Of a stretch of 41,628 bases of DNA, positions 30,703-38,481 are shown one piece after another. This stretch comes from Nitrospirota bacterium (lineage in GTDB: Bacteria; Nitrospirota; Nitrospiria; 2-01-FULL-66-17), in contig JBFLXB010000032.1 in the NCBI GenBank assembly GCA_040757335.1, forward strand, positions 1 through 41,628, given 5' to 3'. The position numbers were made by a program, and so were the translations under genes. Each line of letters opens with the position of its first letter. The first letter of the stretch is position 1. The notes beneath the pieces were generated by a model that was not told the DNA's origin, searched no databases, and was given only the letters and a program-made list of their open reading frames with translations.

Positions 30703-33510
30703 TCAGTCGGGGGGGTGATCCCCGCGGCCTGTTGTCTCGGCCTCATCCGCCAGTTGCGCCACGTGAGCCACGCGCACGGTGCCGGGGAGCCCGGCGCGCA
30801 GCCGAATCATGCAACCCGGGCAGCTCGTGGCCACCAGTTCGGCGCCTGAGTCCTCGACCGCGCGCTGTTTGCGCGCAAAAATCCGATTCGAGAGGTCGGG
30901 GTCTTTCACCAGGAACGTTCCGGCACCTCCTGCGCAGCGGTCCGCATCGGCCATCTCAACGAAACGCATGCCGGGCAGCCGTTGCAACACCTCGCGCGGC
31001 GCCGTGCTCACACCCGCGGCCCGCAGGTGGCAGGAGGAGTGGTAGGTGACGGTGAGGCCCGAACCCGCGACGGGGCGAGGGGGAGAGGGGGCGAGTGAAT
31101 CGTGGGCCAGGACTTCGGAGATGTGCTTCACTTTGCCGGCGAGGGCTTCGGCGCGACGCTGTTCGTCACCGGAGAACAAGGTCGGGTAGTCCTTGAGCAT
31201 CAATGTGCACGAGGCGCAACCGGTCACGACCGTCTCGAAAGGAGCCAGGTGCTCCAAATTGAAGCGCGCGGCCTGCAACAATGGCTTGGTCTGGCCGTAG
31301 GTCTGAATCGGCGTCCCGGAGCAGCGTTGGGCCGGGAGAACCGGTCCCATGCCGCGGCGGCGCAATAACCGGATCACCGCGTCTCCCACGCCGTCGTCGA
31401 AGTAGTTGGCCGCGCAGCCGTGGAAATACGCGGTCGGGCCGGTGGCGCCTGCTTCGGCGGTCAGCGCCCGGTGGCGCTCACGGAGGGTGGTGCGGGCCAG
31501 GCGAGGGAGAAGCAGCTCGCGGGGGAGCCTGGCGGCCGGAGCGAGCCGGCGGAAAAACGGCCGCGTGAGGGTCTCGATGATCCGTCGCGGGAGCGGGCGG
31601 TCCCACAGCGGCTGCGTGGCGGCGAGAGCCTTGACCGCGGGCTCGAACAGCCGCGGCCTGAGCAACGCCCGCGCGACCAAGCCCGCGGCGGGGTTGGGTC
31701 GCTCCGCGCGTCGCGCGAGCGCGTGGCGCGACACGTCGATCCCTGCGGGGCACACCACGGCGCAGGACCGACAGTTCAAGCAGGCCTCCACCACCCGGCC
31801 GTCCCGTTCGTACGAATAGTCCGTTGCGGTCAACACGTGGTACCAGCCGCGCGCCCCGTTGGATTCTTCGCGGGCCACGTCGTAGGCCGGGCACACGGTG
31901 TTGCACTTGCCGCAGGTGGCGCAGGGTTTGGCGAGGCGCTCGACATCGACCCGCTCGGTGAACGGAACGGACGAGAGTTTGACGCCGGGGTTCAGCAGGT
32001 TTTCCGGGTCGAGCAGTTGCTTGGTCTCGACGAACAGCTCGTATAATTCCGGCCCGTACATGGCCGGGAGAAACTCCGCGCGCACCCGGCCGTCGCCGTG
32101 CTCGCCGCAGAGCGAGCCCCCGAACCGCTCGATCACCACGGCGTGAATCGTTCGCGAGAGGCGATCCATCCGCGCAAAGTCCGCGGGATCCCGTAGGTTC
32201 AGGAGGGGATTGATGTGCGCGTTGCCGTCGCCGATGTGCCCGTAGATCGCGACGGTCACGCCCTCGGCTTTGAATAGCGATTCCAAATAGGCGACCAGTT
32301 CCGCGAGCCGCTCGGCCGGCACGACCACGTCGTCCACGAAATTCACGGGGTGACGCAGCGCGTCGTAGCGGTACAAGGTCGGATAGATCGCCTTCCGGAC
32401 GGCCCAGAGCGCGGCCTGTTGGTCCTGATCCACCGCGAGCGCGGGCGGAGCCGCCTGAGCGAGGCCGCGGCACGCGGCGTCGGCCTGCGTAAGGCGCTGA
32501 GCCGCCGGCGCTTCGTCGAATTCCACGATCAACACGGCCGCGGCGCGCTCCGGAATGCTGAATCGCGATCGTCCAATCAGGTCCAACGTGTGACCGTCGA
32601 TCAGCTCCAGCGCGCTCGGTCCCAGCGGCCGCAGCGCGCTCACGGCGCGCGTCACCTCGGTCAGTTGGTCGAAGAAGAACAGTCCGGCGGCGGTTTCCTG
32701 CGGCAGGGGGACGAGCTTGAGCGTCGCCGCGGTGACGAGTCCGAGCGTGCCTTCGCTGCCCACGAACAGCCGGGGCAAGTCGAGCACCCCGCGCTCCAGA
32801 CCCTCGGCCAACGCGAACAAGTTGTAGCCGCTCGAATTCTTGCTCACGGCCGGCCGCTTGGCCAAAATGTCGTCGCGGTGGCTGCGAACGAGCCGCTCCA
32901 GCTCACGGATCGCGGGAACCGACGCGAACAGGTGCTCGCACTCGGGAGAGCCCACGCGATAGGGTTTGGCCTCCAGTTTGGTGCCGTCCGCCAACCACAC
33001 GTCCAGCCCCAGCACGTTGTCCTTGACCGCGCCGTATTTGAGCGAGCGCGGACCCGCGGCGTTGTTGCCCAGCATCCCGCCGAGCTTGCACATTTCTCCG
33101 CTGGACGGATCAGGGGCGAATTTCAGGCCGTGGCGTGCCAACGCGGCGTTCAAATCCGCGTAGACGATCCCCGGTTCAACCCGGGCCCAGCGGGCCTGCA
33201 CGTCGATCGCCCGGATACTCCGTAGGCGCGAGCAGTCCGCCACGATCCCTTCGCCGACGGCGTTGCCGGTGAGGTTGGTGCCGCCGCTTCGAAACGTGAG
33301 CGGGATTCGGCGCTGCCGCGCGAAGGCCAGGATCTTCGCGGCGTCGGTTTCAGACTCGATGAGCACGACCGCGCGCGGCGGGATCCGGTAGATGCCCGCG
33401 TCGATGGCGTAGGCGGTGAGGGCGGGGTGGTCGCCCAGGACCTGGTTGGGTCCGACCAGGCGGGCAAGGTCGTCGATCAGCGCACGGGTTGGGACTGCAA
33501 GATCCGACAC
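30703..33510 (-). CDS. FAD-binding and Fe-S-binding oxidoreductase (GlcD-GlcF type fusion, YdiJ-like)
   Basis: A 935-residue single-chain 2-hydroxyacid dehydrogenase-like protein. Residues about 30-165 are an FAD_binding_4 (PCMH) domain (PLTFRSGGTNLTGNAVGEG), about 220-470 an FAD-oxidase C-terminal domain (YGHIGDGNAHINPLL, GGSLCGEHGDGRVRAEFL). Two ferredoxin-type cysteine sets follow (CATCGKCNTVCP and CLNCRSCAVVCP), then two CCG-type domains. In both of these the tandem cysteine is altered: CSG and CAG replace CCG, while CASC and CPGC are kept. It should pass electrons from a 2-hydroxyacid such as D-lactate or glycolate to an acceptor. GTG 33510 lies 6 bases after a strong -10, which suggests a leaderless mRNA. 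Confidence 0.88.
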   Translation of the reverse strand: MSDLAVPTRALIDDLARLVGPNQVLGDHPALTAYAIDAGIYRIPPRAVVLIESETDAAKILAFARQRRIPLTFRSGGTNLTGNAVGEGIVADCSRLRSIRAIDVQARWARVEPGIVYADLNAALARHGLKFAPDPSSGEMCKLGGMLGNNAAGPRSLKYGAVKDNVLGLDVWLADGTKLEAKPYRVGSPECEHLFASVPAIRELERLVRSHRDDILAKRPAVSKNSSGYNLFALAEGLERGVLDLPRLFVGSEGTLGLVTAATLKLVPLPQETAAGLFFFDQLTEVTRAVSALRPLGPSALELIDGHTLDLIGRSRFSIPERAAAVLIVEFDEAPAAQRLTQADAACRGLAQAAPPALAVDQDQQAALWAVRKAIYPTLYRYDALRHPVNFVDDVVVPAERLAELVAYLESLFKAEGVTVAIYGHIGDGNAHINPLLNLRDPADFARMDRLSRTIHAVVIERFGGSLCGEHGDGRVRAEFLPAMYGPELYELFVETKQLLDPENLLNPGVKLSSVPFTERVDVERLAKPCATCGKCNTVCPAYDVAREESNGARGWYHVLTATDYSYERDGRVVEACLNCRSCAVVCPAGIDVSRHALARRAERPNPAAGLVARALLRPRLFEPAVKALAATQPLWDRPLPRRIIETLTRPFFRRLAPAARLPRELLLPRLARTTLRERHRALTAEAGATGPTAYFHGCAANYFDDGVGDAVIRLLRRRGMGPVLPAQRCSGTPIQTYGQTKPLLQAARFNLEHLAPFETVVTGCASCTLMLKDYPTLFSGDEQRRAEALAGKVKHISEVLAHDSLAPSPPRPVAGSGLTVTYHSSCHLRAAGVSTAPREVLQRLPGMRFVEMADADRCAGGAGTFLVKDPDLSNRIFARKQRAVEDSGAELVATSCPGCMIRLRAGLPGTVRVAHVAQLADEAETTGRGDHPPD

Positions 33511-33516
33511 GCGCGA

Positions 33517-33545
33517 ATTATAGCAAGTGGCCAGAGGTGGCTCAA
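33517..33545 (-). promoter_or_regulatory. Strong promoter of the FAD/Fe-S oxidoreductase, implying a leaderless mRNA
   Basis: On the minus strand TTGAGC (33545-33540), a 17-base spacer and an extended -10 TGCTATAAT (hexamer 33522-33517) are followed by exactly 6 bases and the GTG at 33510. Transcription should start at the start codon itself. Confidence 0.58.
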
Positions 33546-33611
33546 ACACGCGCGGTGCGACGAGGTCCCGTAGGCCGAGCCGTTGCGTCAGGTCCTCGCC
33601 CGGAGGCTGTT

Positions 33612-34430
33612 TCACCCGGAGGATCGTCGCCAGATGCCGCGGCTCCCGCCCCACTCCGCAAATCCCACGGCGGGTTCGGGAAGAGATTCGGTCGAGCCGA
33701 TGACAAGCGCTCCTTGGGTGACCAGACGAGCCGTGATCGTCGCGAGGACGTTGCGCTGCATGGCCTCGTCGAAGTACGTGAAAGCGAGGTTTCGACAGAG
33801 GATCAGGTGGAACGGGCCCTCCGGGGTCACCGACCGGATGTCCTGGCGTAGGAAGACGACGGGCCGGCGGTATTCTTCCGGCAAGCAGTAGAGCCCGTTT
33901 GACCGGGTGAATGCCGCTGCGAGCCAATCTGGCGGCAACTCCTTGACGCTACTCGCGGGGTAACAGCCGATCCTGGCCCTGACGAGCAACTCGTCATCGA
34001 TGTCGGTCGCCATGATTCGGAGATCGCAAGGCACGGGGTCCTTGAGCCCGAGCCTCCAGATGATGGAGAGGGTGTACGGCTCTTCTCCCGAGGCGCACCC
34101 GATGCTCCAGCACCGCAGCGCAGGTTCTCCCCGGCCGACCACGAGTTGAACCAAGGCGGGAAGCACGTCCTGCTGAAGGGCCGCAAAGGCCTGACGGTCC
34201 CGATAGAACCTTGAGATCGTGATCGTGCACAACGTGTCGAGCACGCGCCACTCCTCCGCATGGGCTTCGAGGTAGGCTCGATACGCGGCGTGGTCCGGCA
34301 CCCCAAGCTCGCGGAAGCGGCGCTCAAGCCGTTTGCAGACCGTTCGGCGGACTTTGCGGAAACCCGGCCAGCGAAAGCGAAGCCGGGGCAAGGCCCATTG
34401 AAGGAACTGGACGCACTCGGGATCTGTCAT
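33612..34430 (-). CDS. Orphan CheR-like SAM-dependent methyltransferase
   Basis: A 272-residue protein with an N-terminal helical CheR domain (PECVQFLQWALPRLRFR to AYRAYLEAH) and a C-terminal Rossmann methyltransferase domain. Visible motifs are SRFYRDRQAF, the SAM site IGCASGEEPYTLSII, MATDIDDELLVRARIGCYP, and the segment CRNLAFTYFDEAMQ, where most CheR proteins have CRNVLIYF. CheR methylates glutamates of chemoreceptors, but no receptor, CheA or CheB genes are present here, so the target is unknown. ATG 34430 is preferred over an upstream frame extending to 34556 because it starts the helical domain and has GGAG just ahead. Confidence 0.82.
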   Translation of the reverse strand: MTDPECVQFLQWALPRLRFRWPGFRKVRRTVCKRLERRFRELGVPDHAAYRAYLEAHAEEWRVLDTLCTITISRFYRDRQAFAALQQDVLPALVQLVVGRGEPALRCWSIGCASGEEPYTLSIIWRLGLKDPVPCDLRIMATDIDDELLVRARIGCYPASSVKELPPDWLAAAFTRSNGLYCLPEEYRRPVVFLRQDIRSVTPEGPFHLILCRNLAFTYFDEAMQRNVLATITARLVTQGALVIGSTESLPEPAVGFAEWGGSRGIWRRSSG

Positions 34431-34575
34431 CTCCGATCGGGTCCGTCGTGGAACGCGCTCCGCAGCCACGTCAAAAGTCTGGCCCCAGCCCGTCGCATCA
34501 TAGCAAGGGCCACCGGGCCGCTCAAACCCTGGTGCCTGACGGCCCGCGCTCCTCACTCATAATCTCGTGAGGACT

Positions 34576-34607
34576 AGCCCGTTCGGGGGATATCCCGAAC
34601 AGGGGCT
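34576..34607. promoter_or_regulatory. Long imperfect hairpin in the cheR/cupredoxin divergent region
   Basis: The left arm AGCCCGTTCGGG (34576-34587) and right arm CCCGAACAGGGGCT (34594-34607) pair with one two-base bulge around a 6-base loop; GGGATATCCC at its centre is a perfect palindrome. It could be an operator for either gene or a leader structure of the cupredoxin mRNA. The rest of the 290-base region holds a pentanucleotide repeat and no clear promoter. Confidence 0.4.
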
Positions 34608-34660
34608 GATTGGCGATACTGGGAGCGGTCGTTACAGGTGAAGCGATGCAGCGCGAATCA

Positions 34661-34685
34661 TTGGCTTGGCTGGGCTTGGCTTGGC
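34661..34685 (+). repeat. Five-copy TTGGC pentanucleotide tandem repeat
   Basis: The units are TTGGC, TTGGC, TGGGC, TTGGC and TTGGC, with one mismatch, 36 bases upstream of the cupredoxin ATG. Nothing comparable was noticed in other intergenic regions of this window. Confidence 0.7.
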
Positions 34686-34720
34686 TGAACTGCGGAGACG
34701 GACAAGAGGAGGGCTGTCAT

Positions 34721-35569
34721 ATGTGGAGACACACAAGGTGGGCGGCGATGGGGCTGGCGATCATCGGATTCGGCATCGCGCCTGATGGCGTGTCGGTGGC
34801 CGAGGCCGGGGAACACTATCGGATCGTTTCGTATGAGGCGTTCGAATACGGTTTCCGCGGAGCGGACCGAGTGGAACCCGGTTTGGCGAATCTACAGGTG
34901 GTGAACACCGGCAAAGAGCAGCACCAGATGCAACTCGTCAAGCTGGAAACCGGACATTCGGCTGCGGACTTCGCTGCTGCGGCCAAGGCCAATCCGCGAC
35001 GTCTGCCGAATTGGAGCCGGCTGGTGGGAGGTCCCAACGGCATCGTGGCCGGAGAGCGCACGAGCACGCTGCAGTTCCTCGCCCCCGGCGATTACGTGTT
35101 GGTGTGTTGGATGCCGGCTGCCGATGGAACGCCCCATTTCACCTTGGGCATGACCAAATCCATCACCGTGACCGCAGGTGAGGTGAAGCCCGAGCCGGAG
35201 ATCGTGCCCGACATCACGATCACCCTCGCGGATTTCTCCTATAGACCGTCCAAGCCCATCACCGCCGGTCGTCATACCATCAAGGTCGTCAATCAGGGCC
35301 AACAAGTGCACGAAACCCTGGTGGTCCAACTTCCCGCCAAAGGGACCGCCAAGGCGTTCGGCGCGGCGCTGACTCCCGGCAAACCGATTTCCAGCTCGCC
35401 GCCCGGCAAGCCCATGGGCGGCGTGGTGGGGCTGGCGCCCGGCGATTCCGCGGTGTTTGAAATGGACTTCAAGCCCGGGCGCTACGGGTTGCTCTGTCTC
35501 TTTCCTGATCACGACACGGGCCAGCCGCACTTTGAAAAGGGCATGGCGATGGAGTTCGACGTCAAGTAG
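34721..35569 (+). CDS. Exported protein with two cupredoxin-like copper domains
   Basis: A 282-residue exported protein with a signal peptide (about residues 1-29, ending VAEAGEHY). Two similar domains follow, about 35-155 and 160-282. Each retains a His (KEQHQM; QVHETL), a Cys (VLVCWM; LLCLF), a His (TPHF; QPHF) and a Met (LGM; KGM), which matches the His-Cys-His-Met set of type 1 copper sites. An AGGAGGG ribosome-binding site precedes ATG 34721; an in-frame ATG at 34610 would put the TTGGC repeats in the coding region and is less likely. A periplasmic electron-transfer or copper-binding role is inferred. It stands alone, divergent from cheR. Confidence 0.82.
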   Translation: MWRHTRWAAMGLAIIGFGIAPDGVSVAEAGEHYRIVSYEAFEYGFRGADRVEPGLANLQVVNTGKEQHQMQLVKLETGHSAADFAAAAKANPRRLPNWSRLVGGPNGIVAGERTSTLQFLAPGDYVLVCWMPAADGTPHFTLGMTKSITVTAGEVKPEPEIVPDITITLADFSYRPSKPITAGRHTIKVVNQGQQVHETLVVQLPAKGTAKAFGAALTPGKPISSSPPGKPMGGVVGLAPGDSAVFEMDFKPGRYGLLCLFPDHDTGQPHFEKGMAMEFDVK

Positions 35570-35580
35570 CCGGTCACTCC

Positions 35581-36063
35581 TTACGCGAAGCGCGCGAGCA
35601 GGAAGACACCGATCATTCCGAACCCCAGGGCGAGTTTGGCGGCTGCGCCCAACGCCAGTCCAATCGACGCCCCCAGCCCGGCTCGTCCTGCGGCCTTGAG
35701 GTCGCGTTGCGCCGACAGCTCTCCAGCCACGGCTCCCACGAACGGACCGAGCAGCAACCCGGGCAAGCCAAAGATCACTCCAACCAGTCCGCCGAGCACT
35801 GCACCCCAGATCGCGCGATTGGACGCTCCGACTCGCTTGGCGCCGAGCGCCGTGGCCGCAAAGTCCACCCCGTAGGTCAGCAGCGCCACCACGCCCAGCA
35901 CGATCAGCGTCTGCGCTCCCACGTAGGCGAAGTCGTCCGCCCAGGCCCCGAGCAGGAGCCCGGCGAACAAGATGGGAGCACCGGGCAGAACCGGAAGGAC
36001 AAGGCCCAGCAGGCCGATCGCGACCAACAGAGTGGCAAAGATCCACAAGAGGGTCGGGGTCAC
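35581..36063 (-). CDS. DUF456 family membrane protein
   Basis: A 160-residue very hydrophobic protein with about four membrane helices and Gly-rich motifs typical of DUF456 (LPVLPGAPILFAGLLLGAWA, FGLPGLLLGPFVGAVAGEL). Its function is unknown; the glycine-rich helices suggest a compact oligomeric membrane protein. GTG 36063 overlaps the stop of the SDR gene (GTGA), so translation is coupled. It is the last gene of the trxC-SDR-DUF456 operon and converges on the cupredoxin gene with an 11-base gap. Confidence 0.85.
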   Translation of the reverse strand: MTPTLLWIFATLLVAIGLLGLVLPVLPGAPILFAGLLLGAWADDFAYVGAQTLIVLGVVALLTYGVDFAATALGAKRVGASNRAIWGAVLGGLVGVIFGLPGLLLGPFVGAVAGELSAQRDLKAAGRAGLGASIGLALGAAAKLALGFGMIGVFLLARFA

Positions 36064-36776
36064 GTGCCGATGGCGCCCTTGCGCTCGATCACGATCTCTT
36101 TGATCACGGTATACGCGGAGAGGTGCAGCAGCCCTACCACCAGCTTGCCGATGTCTTCCGGCGGAATCATTTCCTCTTGAGGAACCGGCGCACCCTGGAC
36201 CATGGGGGTGGCCACGTAGCCCGGGCAGATGGCGGTGGCCCTGATATTGTGTATGATGGCTTCTTCCAGCAGGCTCTCGGTCAAGCCCACCACCCCGAAT
36301 TTCGACGCACTGTAGGCGGCCGCGCCACCGAAGCCGGTCTTTCCAGCTAGGGATGCTATGTTGACGACGTAGCCGGATCGTTGCCGTTTCATGATGGGCA
36401 GAACGGCCTTGGTGCAAAGAAAAGTCCCCTTCAAATTGATGGCCTGTATCCGGTCCCATTCGGCTTCCGTGGATTCGGCAATGGATTTCAACCGGCCGAC
36501 ACCCGCGTTGTTGACTAGAACGTCGATCCTGCCGAACGCGTTCTTGACGTGTTTGATGAGGGTTGCGACCTGATCGGCCGCGGACACATCCGCCGGAATT
36601 GCTAGGACCTTCCCATCGCTCGCCTCGAGAGTCTTTGCCGCTTGCCGGAGTTTCTTTTCATCGCGAGCGCAAATCCCCACACGCATGCCCTCAGCCACGA
36701 GTGATGAGGCGATGGCGAGCCCGATCCCGCTGCTCCCGCCCGTGATCACGGCAACCTGATCTCTAAGATGCGACAT
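36060..36776 (-). CDS. Short-chain dehydrogenase/reductase (SDR)
   Basis: A 238-residue classical SDR. Visible are the NAD(P) motif TGGSSGIG, the ADP-binding region ICARDEKKL with an Arg that suggests NADPH, NNAGVG, the Ser of VVNIASLAG and the catalytic YSASK. Substrate is not predictable from the sequence. It starts 8 bases after trxC and overlaps DUF456 by 4 bases, so all three are one operon. Confidence 0.92.
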   Translation of the reverse strand: MSHLRDQVAVITGGSSGIGLAIASSLVAEGMRVGICARDEKKLRQAAKTLEASDGKVLAIPADVSAADQVATLIKHVKNAFGRIDVLVNNAGVGRLKSIAESTEAEWDRIQAINLKGTFLCTKAVLPIMKRQRSGYVVNIASLAGKTGFGGAAAYSASKFGVVGLTESLLEEAIIHNIRATAICPGYVATPMVQGAPVPQEEMIPPEDIGKLVVGLLHLSAYTVIKEIVIERKGAIGT

Positions 36777-36784
36777 GGTTGACC

Positions 36785-37225
36785 TCACAGGCCGTGTATT
36801 TTCCCTCGAATCCAGTTGGTGAGCTGGGCGCTGCTCAGGGCGCCGGATTGGCGGGCGACTTCGCGGCCTCCCTTGAAAAGGATCAGGGTGGGGATGCTTT
36901 GGATGCCGAAGCGTGCGGCCAATTGCTGCTCCCGGTCGGTGTTGACCTTGGCGAAGCGGACCGTGGGTTCGAGCTGTTTGGCAGCGGCTTCGTACGCCGG
37001 AGCCATCATGTGGCACGGTCCGCACCACGGCGCCCAGAAATCGACCACCATCGGGATGTCGTTGCGCTCCACGTGTTGGGTGAATGCGCTCGCGGTCAGC
37101 TCGATTGGATGGCCGACAAAGAGTGCGTTGCCGCACTTGCCGCATTTGCCCGCGGCCAGCTTGTTCTGTCGCACGCGGTTGGTGGTCTGACAATTCGGGC
37201 AAACGATATGCAGAAGCTGATCCAT
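36785..37225 (-). CDS. trxC: Thioredoxin 2 (TrxC) with N-terminal zinc finger
   Basis: A 146-residue thioredoxin. The N-terminal zinc ribbon has CPNC and CGKC pairs (about residues 10-33), which distinguishes TrxC from TrxA. The thioredoxin fold carries the active site WAPWCGPC and the cis-Pro segment IQSIPTLILFKGG. It reduces disulfides in the cytoplasm, and the zinc finger is associated with oxidative-stress responses in E. coli. ATG 37225 lies 6 bases after a TATAAT; the longer frame upstream extends into the divergent dinB and is not coding. First gene of the trxC-SDR-DUF456 operon. Confidence 0.93.
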   Translation of the reverse strand: MDQLLHIVCPNCQTTNRVRQNKLAAGKCGKCGNALFVGHPIELTASAFTQHVERNDIPMVVDFWAPWCGPCHMMAPAYEAAAKQLEPTVRFAKVNTDREQQLAARFGIQSIPTLILFKGGREVARQSGALSSAQLTNWIRGKIHGL

Positions 37226-37231
37226 GCGGCG

Positions 37232-37237
37232 ATTATA
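37232..37237 (-). promoter_or_regulatory. -10 element of trxC, implying a leaderless mRNA
   Basis: A consensus TATAAT (37237-37232 on the minus strand) is followed by exactly 6 bases and the trxC ATG. No good -35 hexamer is seen. There is no Shine-Dalgarno, in line with a leaderless message. Confidence 0.42.
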
Positions 37238-37292
37238 CCGTGGCCGGAGCGGTGACGTACGCGGTATGATCACGGCGGTCGCGGAGTGGGGC

Positions 37293-38393
37293 ATGCCGCC
37301 CAGAATCATCGCGCATCTGGACATGGACGCGTTTTTCGCCGCGGTGGAGGAGCGCGAGCGTCCGGAGCTCAAGGGTTTGCCCATTGTCGTGGGGGCTGAT
37401 CCGCTGGAGGGCAAGGGGCGCGGCGTGGTGTCTACCGCCAACTATGCGGCGCGTGTCTACGGGATCCATTCGGCCATGCCGATTACGCAGGCCTGGCGTC
37501 GGTCGGAGTGGGCGCGCCGCCAGGGCAAAGCCGCGGTGGTGTTCCTGCGGCCGAACTTCGCGCAGTACACCGAGACGTCGGGCCGTATCCGTGCCATCGT
37601 GGAACGGCACGCATCCACCATCGAACAGGCCGGCATCGACGAGATGTACGTGGATCTGAGCGCAACCGGCGGGTACGAGCAGGCTCGGGAGGTCGCGTTG
37701 GCCATCAAGCGCGACATCGCGGCGCAGGAACACCTGACCGCGTCCATCGGGCTGGGCCCCAACAAGCTGATCGCCAAGATCGCGTCGGACGCGCACAAGC
37801 CGGACGGGCTCACAATCGTTGCGGAGCAGGATGCCGAGGCCTTTCTCGCGCTGCTCTCGGTCAGGAAGATCCCCGGGATCGGGCCCAAGACCGAGGCCAC
37901 GCTCCGGCAGCACGATATCGCGGTGGTGCAGGACCTCAGACGGTTCTCGGAAGCGGATTTGGTCGAGCGGTTCGGCAAGTGGGGGCGGGTGTTGTATGAA
38001 CGCGTGCGCGGGCGGGATGACGACCCGGTTCAGGAGAGCGACGAGGTCAAGTCCATCGGCGAGCAGGAGACGTTCCTCCGCGACACGCTCGATTCCCAGA
38101 CCCTGGTCGAGCACGTGAAAGGGATGGGCCGGGACGTGCTGAGCCGTCTGGAACGATCCGGCTATTCGACCTTTCGCACCGTGGTGGTCACGGTTCGTTT
38201 TGCGGACTTTGAAACCAAGGCCCGGTCGCACACGTTGCCGCAGCCCACGGCCTCATTGAAAGACTTGGAAGTGGAGGCCATGAAACTGTTCCTGCCGTTT
38301 TTGGATCGGCGCGAGAATCCGCGGCTCAAATTGATCCGCCTAATCGGGGTGCGGGTCGAAAAGCTGGGAAGACCGGCGACCGCCCAACCCTGA
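37293..38393 (+). CDS. dinB: DNA polymerase IV (DinB, Y-family)
   Basis: A 366-residue translesion polymerase. It starts MPPRIIAHLDMDAFFAAVEE with the metal-binding D10, then the catalytic pair D116-E117 (AGIDEMYVDLS), a HhH motif VRKIPGIGPKT, and a little-finger domain (FADFETKARSHTLPQPT, ENPRLKLIRLIGVRV). The GADPLEGKGRGVVSTANYAAR region resembles archaeal Dpo4-like enzymes. ATG 37293 has GGAG 6 bases ahead; ATG 37266 overlaps a possible TATGAT -10 (37265-37270) and is less likely. No LexA box was recognised. It is divergent from trxC. Confidence 0.95.
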   Translation: MPPRIIAHLDMDAFFAAVEERERPELKGLPIVVGADPLEGKGRGVVSTANYAARVYGIHSAMPITQAWRRSEWARRQGKAAVVFLRPNFAQYTETSGRIRAIVERHASTIEQAGIDEMYVDLSATGGYEQAREVALAIKRDIAAQEHLTASIGLGPNKLIAKIASDAHKPDGLTIVAEQDAEAFLALLSVRKIPGIGPKTEATLRQHDIAVVQDLRRFSEADLVERFGKWGRVLYERVRGRDDDPVQESDEVKSIGEQETFLRDTLDSQTLVEHVKGMGRDVLSRLERSGYSTFRTVVVTVRFADFETKARSHTLPQPTASLKDLEVEAMKLFLPFLDRRENPRLKLIRLIGVRVEKLGRPATAQP

Positions 38394-38409
38394 CCCTCGA
38401 TGTCGGCGC

Positions 38410-38439
38410 TTGCCTGAACCAGCACATAGGAAGTATGCT
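38410..38439 (+). promoter_or_regulatory. Candidate promoter of nadE
   Basis: TTGCCT (38410-38415), an 18-base spacer and TATGCT (38434-38439) precede the leader peptide start codon by 21 bases. It lies just past the dinB stop. Confidence 0.42.
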
Positions 38440-38460
38440 GCTGACACGAGGAGCTCGTCC

Positions 38461-38481
38461 GTGACGGATCCCCGACCTTGA
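38461..38481 (+). CDS. Six-codon leader peptide overlapping the nadE start
   Basis: GTG-ACG-GAT-CCC-CGA-CCT-TGA encodes MTDPRP. It has the best Shine-Dalgarno in the region, AGGAG (38449-38453), 7 bases ahead. Its stop TGA overlaps the nadE TTG start codon (TTGA, 38478-38481). A ribosome finishing here could restart at the otherwise poorly signalled nadE TTG. This is an inference from layout; peptide expression is unproven, and a nadE start frameshift is an alternative. Confidence 0.4.
   Translation: MTDPRP

Noticed and set aside
37241-37292. LexA/SOS box ahead of dinB
   Set aside because: I looked for a clear inverted operator and found only a possible TATGAT -10; no recognised SOS motif.
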